From: Tetraselmis striata
Taxonomy: Eukaryota > Chlorophyta > Chlorodendrophyceae > Chlorodendrales > Chlorodendraceae
Direction of reading: 5' to 3'
NCBI GenBank assembly: GCA_006384855.1
Contig: VCJN01002039.1
Location: 1-64,000 of the forward strand
Length of the DNA stretch: 64,000 nucleotides
Positions 55,029-64,000 of the stretch are shown piece by piece (the first letter of the stretch is position 1; each line of letters begins with the position of its first letter). The position numbers and the translations under genes are program-made. The notes under the pieces are model-generated. The model ran no database searches, had not been told where the DNA came from, and saw nothing but the letters and a program-made list of their open reading frames with translations.

Positions 55029-55140
55029 AGTCCCGCTATGACGTGAACACCAAGCCGCTCTTCAAAGTGGAGCCCTCAAAGAACAGCCTGTATCAGGCAA
55101 TGCGCCCTCCGCCCTTTGATCCGCCTATTGCAGCTCAATG
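55029..55140 (+). CDS. Second orphan exon-like ORF
   Basis: A protein-like stretch, YDVNTKPLFKVEPSKNSLYQ then AMRPPPFDPP, lies 180 bp beyond the 3' end of the TRS130 gene on the opposite strand. No clear splice partners. It may be a fragment of a lost gene. Confidence 0.22.
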
Positions 55141-55324
55141 CTTACACACACTGTGTTGCAACTCGCGCGCAGCTCACACTGAGGACACTGTACGGCCACT
55201 ACGGTGCGCCACACCGGGTGCCGCCCAAAGCCATTATGGCGCCTCCACATTTCGTCTCTAGTCAGAAATTGGTCAAGGGAGTAGGATCCGATGGAGTTGG
55301 AAAGAGTTGTACACCTAGGTCAAG

Positions 55325-58300
55325 CTATGGCTGGGTCTTCTTGACGGAGCGCAGCGAGTGGCCCACTGACATGGAGCGGCTCAGCGGCGGACGCTCTGCC
55401 GTGGCGGCAGGGGCCTGCTCATCGATGGAGTTTAAGGGTATCGTCGCGGAGCGCTTGTTCGCTGCGCCCGGCGTGGGGGGCACGCTCCTGGAGCTGCGGG
55501 CAGAGAGCGGCTCGCCGCCGAGGGGCAGGGAGGTGCACTGCGTCTGGACGCCCTCGCCGTCCTGGGGGACCTTGTCGAATGTCGACGCGTCGCCCGCCAT
55601 GTCCAGCCAGGGGCTGCTCCCCTCACGCCACGCCACGCCGCGCAGCTCCAGGCGCGGGAGCGGCAGCTGCCCCGCCAGCAGCGGCGTCCAGGCCGCCTCG
55701 ACGGTCGCCGTTGCGCCCACGCTCCGCGGCAGGGAAATCTGCGCCGATTGAATAGCATCAGTTATTGGTTTGCCACGGACAGGAGGTTGAGGGTGGCCCG
55801 GCTGACACCGGCACAGGCAACCACCACCACTGACATGGCAGCTTGGCGAGGGAGGTCTTGGTCCATGAGCCAGGCCTAGAGCTCAACATCCCATGATCTA
55901 AGACCCCGGCTGGTATGCAGGACCTAAATTATGATCTAGGCTGATTTATAATGCTAGGTCATTACCTGGTATGATTATTTACCCCAGGGTACGAATGTCA
56001 TGCTGGGGCGTACTCGCCACAGTCTGTGCATCGCACCATAACCCATGTATAGTTCCATTACTCAGGCGGAAAAGGGGATGAGAGGGGGGGGGGGGGGGGG
56101 GGGGGGGGACCTGCCCACGCCGCGGGCCTGCCATGCGCCACGCATCAGTGGCGGCTGACAGCTCATACTGGATGACCTCCGCGGCCTCATGCTCCGCGTT
56201 GTCGCGCCCCCCCGCCCAGCCGCTCCCGCCCAGCCGGCTCAGCCGGTCGCCCCTGCCGTCGGCCGCACCGCCGGAGTCGCCGGGCGGCGGCGGCGCGTCG
56301 TCTTCCTGCAGCGCGCCGGCCCGTTCCAGCCGCCAGCAGAAGTGCACCGCCTGGCCCTGCTGCACCGTGAAGGGGCCCAGCATGCGGACCACCACCTCCT
56401 GCAAAACGGGACCGGGGCACCGCCACCGCACGGTCAGCCGCGCACAGAGCATCAGGCAGAGCGAGATGGGTGCTGGTCAGCTCGAGAGCATGTGGTACAG
56501 GTACAGGTGGGGGCGTCGGAACCCCATGGTGTGGATCAAGGCACACGCGCATTCCAGGCCTCAGATACGCCACCCATGAAAGCTACGGTTCAGAGCCCTC
56601 AACAATCGCATTCAGCGATGCAGAGCAACGTGGCGGCAACCGTGTGCATTTCAGACATCCAAGGCCACGCCCTTTTCAACACATGCATCGGTGACGCCGC
56701 GCTTTGAAGAACACATCGATCAAATGTCTAACGATACGCCATTCCCCCTTTGGCTCGAAAGCCCATGGATAGACTCGCAGAAAGATACACAGAGCGGCTC
56801 ATGCAGGCGCTCCTAGTTGGGTACAGGTACACTCCGGTGGCCATATGCGATCTTGGCAACGAATACGGGAGTGCGTAGCGGCGCCTGTGTGCCCGCTGTG
56901 CACATGCCAGTGTGAACAGCCTCCACCCTGCCGTGCCTACCCATTGTCGACGAACATAATACATTCAGGGCGGGGGGCGGGGGCTGCGCAGGGGCCAGAG
57001 GGGCCAGCACGGCCGGGCAAAGGTCAGGCAGCGCCCACCATCTCCGGCGACGCCTCCGCCACGCCGGTGTCGATGGTGAAGGACTGCCGCAGCGTGTGCT
57101 GCATCGCGCCGCCGCCCGACGCCTCCGCCTCGCCGTCGGCGCTGCGCAGCGACGCCTCCAACGACGCGGAGCTCTCCAGCTTCGCGTCCCCCAGGCCGCG
57201 CAGCGAGTCGGAGGAGACTGCCGGCGGGCGCAGCGGCGGGAGCAGCGGCACGCACGGGTCCCTGTCCAGCGGGCTGCCCGGCCCATCGGCGGCCACCTGC
57301 GGCCAACAAGGGGGGCAGGGAGGGGGGACCACTCAGAGCAGCGGCTGCAGCGGAGGCCATGTCGGTGGCATGTAGGCTGCCGTGTGTCGGCCCGCTCCAA
57401 GCCCATGCCCCTGTCCCACACCAGGCGGCGGAGCGGACCTCCTGCGGGAACGCGGACGCCTGCCCCGGCAGAATCTCATACTCCGCCTCCAGCGTCGTGA
57501 ACGGCTCCTGCGGCTCGCCGCCACCCTCCGCCTCCTCGCCCTCGCCGGCCTTCGCCTGCCTGCTCAGCCAGCACGCGCAGCAGTTAGGGAAGGGCGAGGA
57601 GGGGCATTGGGCAACCGGGGGGAGGGGGATCAGGCGGTTCTGTCCAGCGGGGAAAATGACTCCCATCCACGTGTAGCCCTGAGGAGGACCGGGCGAGAGG
57701 TACGAAAGGGAGGTATAATGTACGATCATTGAAAACTTTTGTGAGGAAGTGTAAGTGGGTGCTAGACGATGCTATCTTGGCTTCCATTGCCGTCTCCGAG
57801 GGTGTGTGTGCGGGTGTGTTGGGGAGAGAGGGGGGGGGGGGGGGGGGGGGCATCTGGCGAGGCGGGAAATAGTCGGGTGCAGGTTATACGATCAAGGAAG
57901 AACATGTGGTGGCAGGCCCTGTGGGAGCAAAGGAGTGGTGAGGAGAGGTGAACGTGATGAGGAGCAGGCAGGCAGCTTGAGGGCGCACCCGATGAAGAAG
58001 AGCAGCCGGGCGCTGCCCTGGGGCGGCACTGTCAAGGGCAGCAGCCCCGCTTGGTGCACGCAGCTGGCCTCCAGCCGCAGCCCGGCCTGCAGCTGCAGCT
58101 CACAGCTGCGCAGCACCGCCGGCTGCACCAGGGCGCTGGCCAGGCGCAGCTCCAGAGCGATGCGGCCCCCGTCCATCCGCTGCGCCTTCACATCCATCCT
58201 GTGGGCAGGTGAGGCACGCGCGCACATCAGCTCTGCCAGCAGACCACCCCGGGAAGGGGCACTTGCGTATTCTGGAAGACTGATGTAATTTAAGACGCAA

Positions 58301-61300
58301 CGTAAGTCACGCCTTCCTGCACATAATCCATGGAGCGTAACCCATAAACTCCCCGCATCAATGGGGAGTTATTGCCGATTGCGAGCGATCATTTCATGGC
58401 GGTGCCAACGGGCGAATGACGAGTGGCCGCTATTAATCTCACGGCAACACTGCACCTATCGTCCAGCACCTGACACGCTCGGAGAGCCGGGCATGAGCGC
58501 CCCATCGCGTTGTTCCACTGAGTTACGACTCTGGCAGGGTAGGGGTGACGTCACATAATGACATGACGTTGTGGCTGGGCCGCGGCAGAGCTACTCTGCC
58601 CAACCCTGGTGTTGTCAAGAGGTAATCCTTGGGGCCTGCGGGGCGGGGTTCACCTGAAGGGCGCGAGCACCGGCAGGCTCAGCACGCAGCTGTGGCTGCG
58701 GTTGCACCCGCTGGTGTAGCGCACCTCCACGTCCAGCTCCGCGCACCCTTCCTGCTCGTCCTGCTCATGCCGCCGCCACACCGTCAATGCGAGTTGGGCA
58801 ATGAAGGCAGCTTGGTGCATTCGGAGCGCATTCAGCCAGGCGCGGGCAGGCGGCTCACCGCTGCTGCGAGCGTTGAGGAGGCCATGGAGACGCCCCTGCG
58901 GAGCGAGGGCATCGGGGCGTACCGCGGCCGCCGGGCCGGTGGCGCCGCCGCGCTGCTCAAGCGGATGGCCTGCGGGGGGAGAGGCAAGTCAGCGGCAGCA
59001 CGTTCAGGGTGGCGCGCTTCACGTCAGGGCGGCGCAGGGCTGGACGGTGCGGGTTGCTTCCGGCCAGCTGGGCGCACCTTCAAGGGCAGCTCCGGCTGGC
59101 CAACGGTGACCCACACCCAGGCCAGCGAGGGCCGCTGAGCTGCCCACGCAGGCAGCTTGAGGGCGCCGTTGGCCAGGCGGACCTCTGAGCCCGGCGCCCC
59201 CCCCTCGGCGTCGCCGTCCAGCGGCACAACCATCGCCTGGCAGGCGCGCTTGGGGAGGGTGACGGCTGTCGAATAGGGCCCACGCGCTGGGTGATGGGCT
59301 CCGCCCACCTGCGGCGACCACCAGGCAGGCAGGCGTCACACAGTGCTCTCACCGTCTGGCATCTGAAAAGCAATGACCCTTCTAATTTGAAAGCGGGCAA
59401 GGCGGAGGTTGTGGACCCACCTGCAGGGTGGCGTTGCTCAGGGTGTCGTGCCAGGGGCGCAGGCAGACACCCAGCCACTGCGACTGGCCTGCAAACAGGC
59501 CGCCCTGGAAGCCCACCGCGGTGACCTCCAGCCGCGACTCGGCGCGGCTGACGGCCAATAGGAGCTGGGCCTCCTCCACGTCCGCATCTGTGGCACGCGG
59601 GGAGGTGCCAGCTGCGGTTAAACAAACTGACAGGAGCGAGCGCGTGTGCCAGGGTGAAACAGTGATGCCCCGGGGGCCAAGGGGGGGGGGGGGGGGGGGG
59701 GGTTGAAAACGTAGACCAACCAGGGGCTAATGTGGCGCACAGAGCGTCTGCCATGCTGTAGGGCAAACATGCATAGATTGGGATGGCGGGTGTGACAGGA
59801 ATTTCATCTGTGAGGGATGCGCCTCAATCGTAAAAACTTCTAGTTTAACAGCGCCCATTCCGCCCAAAGGGTATAATGGAATCTGTGTAGGCAGATGGGG
59901 AAGGGGGAAAGGGGGGGGGGGGGGGGGGGGGGGGGCTGAGCGTACCCGCTGGTTGGAACGCCGCCGTGCAGCCCCCCTCCAGCAGATTGGCGCTGCGCCC
60001 AATGGCCGTAGCTGTCGCAAAGGGCGAGACCACGGGTCTGGTCGCCGGCGTATGCGGCGACGCCGTGCCCTCTGACAAGTCACCTACAGCCGGCACAGCT
60101 GCACCTGGCGGAGGCAGGCCCAGAGCGCCGGGCTTCCCAGGGTGCGCCTCGGTGGCGGGAACCACCAGCAGGAGGTGGCCCAGCCGCCCTGTGAGGCGCT
60201 TCAGCGCGCACAGCCCCGCCTGCACGGGGTAAGCCGTAAACAGGATGCGGTTGGGGCCGGGCTGCAGCACAAGTCGCCCGCCTGGTGGGTTTCCCCTCAG
60301 GCCGCATTGCAGCTGCGCCTGCTCCGCCCCCAGCCCGTCCTTTGCGCCACTGGTTCGCCGGGCCCCTGTCACCCGCGAGGGCCACCAAGGGACTTGCGTG
60401 AATTGATCAGAGGATAAGGCGCAATCAGTGGGGCCTAAGGACACCCAGAGAGGACACCTAAAGAGCTGGCAATAGAGATGGGAACGGAGGAGTCCAGGAC
60501 CCCGTTGGCTTCTCAAGCGGCAGAGAGCGATGCCCCGCACCCGCTGAAGCCTCTTCCGGCATATCAAGCACGGAGAGAGTGAGCTTGACGTCCGACAGCG
60601 TGATCGGCAGCGGTAGGGAGCTCCACAGCAGCGCCTCCAGGTTGGCAACGTCGCCAACGCAGATGCTCTGCGCGCCCCCTGCGCAGTCCGGACAGCCGCT
60701 CAGCTGCCAGCTCCCGGTGGCCGGGCTCGCACGGCAATCACAACGGAGCCTGCCTCACCTGCCAGCTGCGCGGGCTTCCCCTTGCTCCCAGGGCTCAAAA
60801 CGCCCGGCCGCCCGTAGTACCGCGTGTAGTTCCCTAAAACGTTGGCCAGCGCTCAGCCCGCTGCCAGGCGGTAGGCCAGGTAGGTGGTGGTTGCGGGAGG
60901 CAAGGAGGGCAGGGAGGGCCGAGGGGGGGGGGGGGGGGGGGGGACGGGCAGCCAGTCGGCGGCCCACCTGGGGCTGGTGAGAGCACCAACATGCTCAGAG
61001 CATCCACAACAGATGCGGAGCCTGGCGAGCCTGAAGGAAATGTTGGCCACGCAAAGTCAGAGGCGGAGCCCGCCCCCGTTTACCCTGGCTTGTCCAATGT
61101 ATGGTGAAGACATTGGAGGGTGCATGCGACGATAGGGATCAGGCGAATGGGCCCAGCAACTTGCCTGTCTGCAGGTTTGCGGCGGGCATGGAGATACGGG
61201 CGCCAGCGCCCTCATCTATGTGCGGGAGCGTCAGGTGCAGTAATGCTGCCTGGGTGGCGGCCACATCCGCTGCCGATGCGCGCTCTCCCGCCAGCTCCAG

Positions 61301-63998
61301 CTCTCGCTGAAGCGCAGTGCGGTCCAATGAAGGCATCAGCGCCTACCAAACACGGGAGCAACAAAGGCGCGCGAGTCAATTCAGATAAAGTGTTAGGCTT
61401 AGTAGGGGTAGTGGGGTCGATATTCATGAAGAGAAGGGGGGGGGGGGGGGGGGAGGGGGGCAGCCGCACAGGAGGGAGGCTGAACAGCTGCACGATCCAG
61501 TGCGGAAGCGCCGGGTGCTTGGTGGCCTTGTAGCAGGTGATCAGCTTTGGCAACACTTGCGCCAGCAGGGCATGCCAGCCCTCCTTCAAGAACACCTGCC
61601 ATCAGAATACATGCCGCCCCACAGACAGGCAGTCAGTCACTGACAGGAGCACCCTGTGGGGCGCAGCGTGCTGTGGGGTCAAGAGGGGCATGCCACCTGC
61701 GCCTGGTACTGGAAGATGGCGGTGGCGGCCTCCAGTTGGCCTGTCTTGAGCAGCAGCGCAGCAACGTCCGCCTGGATGATTGACGCGTTGCGCCAGCGGC
61801 CGCAGAGCGAGTAGCATGTGGAGGCCGCAGTACTCAGCTGCACAAATAGCTCCTCAAACAGCTCCTGTGGAGGGGCGTTGGCAGGTAGGGGCTCACTCAT
61901 GATGTCAATCCTCAAGGTGGACGGTCATCCATACTATGGGAGCAGGATCCTCGTGGCCATGCGGCTTCCACCTCCCCCAATCTCCCCTCCACAAACGCAC
62001 CTTGTCGCCCAGAGCTTGCTGCAGCCGCTTTTCAGTCAGCCAGGGCGGCACCTCCATGCCACCGCTGTTGTTGCTGGGCGAGCTCACATCCAGAAATGGC
62101 CTCTGCTTACGCTACTCAGGGGAAATACGGCGCAAGGCAGATGGGTCAATGGGCAGCAAGTCCATCCGGAGGCGCATGCGGCGCAAATATTTGAGTCGAA
62201 AGGCTGGAGTTGTTTAGCAGCCCAGGGCCTGGGATTACCTCCGGGTTGCGCTTCTCTGAGTTGCCGCCTCGATGCGACAACTCCAGTTCCGCCGCTGCAA
62301 TGCTTGCCTCCCTAGTGAATGGCTCACGTGTCTCTTCATCACGCACAGGCGGCGGGGACCGCGCTTCCGCCTCCTCAATGAGCGACATGCCCCGGTCCAT
62401 GCTGCTCCCCTCCGCCACCGAGCTGCTGGGCGGCTTTCTGGACATTCCACAAAATTGCAGCCAAATTACTTCACAGTCAGCAGTGCCGCATCACTCTTGG
62501 GTGGATGATTGCCCCTGTACTATCGCCATGTCATCCCTGTAACAATCATGCAGTCGTATCATATTTCAACGGGGAAGGGGGGGGACCGTGAGTTCTCAGC
62601 AACAGGCAGCGACGGCTTGACTTCCTCCGACGGGTCAACCTTTGGCTCCTGCGCGTAGAGCAAGCGTTGGCAAGGAGATTCGGGCGCAAAGGTGAGGTTA
62701 TACTGGACATTGCCTGCACGAGGATCATCTCTAAATGACAAGACTGTTGGGAGGGGGCAACTCTACAAGTGGCAGCGCCGTACGGCAGACCGTGCACACC
62801 TGGGTGGGTGCGTCCGGCGCAGCTGGAGCATCCGACTTATTCCACGCCGCAAATGTGTTTGCAAATCGGCGCAGCCCGTCTGCAGCCACTCGCGCCGTAG
62901 GGGTACCAGTTGGCGAGGAGGAGGAGGAGGCACGCGGGCTGGCAGTGCGCCAGCCGGGCAGACCACCCTTGGGGCTGGCGGTGGTGGGCGTGACCGCGGC
63001 GGGCCCGGGGGGCGCAGTTTTCGGGGTGGGCGGCGCAGGTTGGTGCATCGTCACAGGGGAGCCGGCGGCAACGTTGGCGCTGCTGAAAGGCGACTCCTGG
63101 ATGCGGCTCTGCAGCCCCACTTCTGCGCCTAGCTTGGTCAACTCGCACCTGCGCGTGGGGCCAGCCAGCAGGTCCAGCCGCCCAAAATCAGCGCCTTCAT
63201 GCCGACAGTGCCCCCCCCCCCCTTTCGCTTCCAGGACGCATGCGCAGACCGGGACCAGGCTACCACATGCTCCATGTACATACATGCCCGTGCGCCCCCT
63301 TCACCTCAGCCCCAAACTTTCACCAGTCAGCCCCAGTCAGCCTTGCCTTACGAAGTGGCTGTGAGGATGAGCAGTGTGGGTCAAATCATGCACCCCAATC
63401 ATGCTTCCCGTGTATGCCCACAGCAATCGCAGGTGGAGAAAACGCAAGACAGCTACCGCTGAGCCACCTGTATCCTGACCGCGATTTATTCCGCGCCGCC
63501 TCGGCCTGATGCCACGCTAGCCTGATGACCGTACCCAGGTACCTGAGCTTGTCCAATTCACAGCTTGCCACTTGGAAAGAGCCAGCATAAGCAACGCAGG
63601 GCATGGGGGATGGGGTACGCGTGCATTGCGGGGAGGAATACAGGGTGGGAGGGCGTCAACCTCGCGCTGCTGTACAGGTGGCCCAGCGCGCAATAGAAAT
63701 CACGCTCATGCTGCGCCTCTGGAGAATTGGTGATCCGCAAGCCGCCCACAGCGCTGGTCTTCACAATCTTCAGCTGCTCCTCATGTAGGTGTGGTTGCAG
63801 TCCGATGTCCCAGTCCAAGCTTGGTGTGCTGTGAAGAGCGGACGCTGCCTCTGCGGCCTGTGCCGGCTTGGTGGAGATCCGCCGCAGGGCTGTGCTGCCC
63901 GGCTTTGTCGCGTTGTCCCGCGGCGGCCTGCCGGACGAGGTGCCAGGCGGCGCGCCCTGCGGCGGGGAGGTGCTCAGGCCCACGCGGCTGTCATCCAT
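55325..63998 (-). CDS. TRS130: TRAPP II subunit TRS130/TRAPPC10, 5' end outside the window
   Basis: TRAPP II tether/GEF subunit acting at the Golgi. Exons supported by phase (high to low): 62437-62239, 62102-62001, 61864-61697, 61595-61470, 61342-61165, 60851-60759, 60678-60541, 60365-59946, 59587-59421, 59308-59078, 58969-58859, 58760-58654, 58198-57989, 57559-57439, 57296-57039, 56398-56111, 55738-55325. Further upstream exons (about 62,720-62,587, 63,194-62,770, 63,998-63,668) have less certain edges. Family blocks are the helical repeat (ADVAALLLKTGQLEAATAIF, then FLKEGWHALLAQVLPKLITC), then LVLQPGPNRILFTAYPVQAG, and the C-terminal Ig-like part (RMLGPFTVQQGQAVHFCWRL; VGATATVEAAWTPLLAGQLP). 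The N-terminal third expected for the family is absent, so the ATG at 63,998 is probably internal. Intron 61,164-60,852 has a GC donor (gcaagt). Low-complexity linkers are longer than usual. Confidence 0.85.
56085..56110 (-). other. Poly-C tract at a 5' splice site
   Basis: The TRS130 intron after exon 56398-56111 begins GTCCCC and runs straight into about 24 C on the sense strand. Similar tracts occur inside introns at 57,831-57,850, 59,681-59,702, 59,910-59,935, 60,924-60,942 and 61,438-61,453. Confidence 0.85.
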
Positions 63999-64000
63999 GG

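Noticed and set aside
63558..63998. ATG at 63,996-63,998 as the true TRS130 start
   Set aside because: The exon corresponds to the middle of the family's proteins; the N-terminal third is missing and should lie beyond the window.
1..64000. CRISPR arrays, rRNA genes, operons and ribosome-binding sites
   Set aside because: None was seen; the gene structure is eukaryotic, and no regular spacer arrays or rRNA-like blocks were found.

Overview
The window looks like nuclear DNA of a GC-rich unicellular eukaryote, most likely a green alga (trebouxiophyte-like; this is inference). The reasons are intron-dense genes with ordinary GT-AG splice sites, very alanine/proline/arginine-rich proteins, plant-type household genes (a formin and a TRS130/TRAPPC10 subunit), and retroelement protein types of the kind found in algae. 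Nothing suggests a bacterium, organelle or virus.

Layout. 1-11,030 is one giant imperfect palindrome. Two inverted arms of about 5 kb (1-5,612 and 6,512-11,030) surround a spacer of about 0.9 kb, and each arm carries a copy of the same transposon-like genes and satellites. 11-20 kb is a nest of mobile elements: a chromodomain remnant with an LTR; a decayed APE-type LINE (12.9-16.4 kb, continuing at 17.7 kb); a second retroelement inserted into that LINE in the opposite orientation with a 12-bp target-site duplication; a composite TIR element with perfect hairpins and TAA target sites; and a 150-bp 5'-truncated retrocopy with a 14-bp target-site duplication.

20.7-37.0 kb holds two convergent host genes. 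One is a 16-exon formin on the plus strand (about 2,017 aa). The other is a 12-exon KH-domain gene on the minus strand (about 583 aa) whose last intron carries a PIF/Harbinger-like TIR element. 37.7-40.4 kb is bracketed by 46-bp inverted repeats (CAGGGG...CCCCTG) and a 7-bp direct duplication. Inside it is a clean four-exon gene for a 313-aa protein of unknown function, so it looks like a hAT-like element carrying a gene. 41-48 kb is a field of decayed transposon ORFs.

49.0-51.4 kb is a six-exon cytosolic-type sulfotransferase with a hydrophobic C-terminal tail. 51.4-55.3 kb is mostly non-coding, with duplications and two orphan exon-like pieces. 55.3 kb to the window end is the minus-strand TRS130/TRAPPC10 gene, whose 5' part lies beyond the window. 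The formin (actin), the TRAPP subunit (Golgi traffic) and the sulfotransferase are ordinary cell genes with no sign of joint regulation.

Across the whole window there are more than thirty long G/C homopolymers. In the introns of three of the four well-modelled genes they read as C on the sense strand. A 13-bp word is also dispersed in eight exact copies. Exon boundaries were derived by hand from reading frame, phase and splice consensus; none was tested against RNA or homologs.
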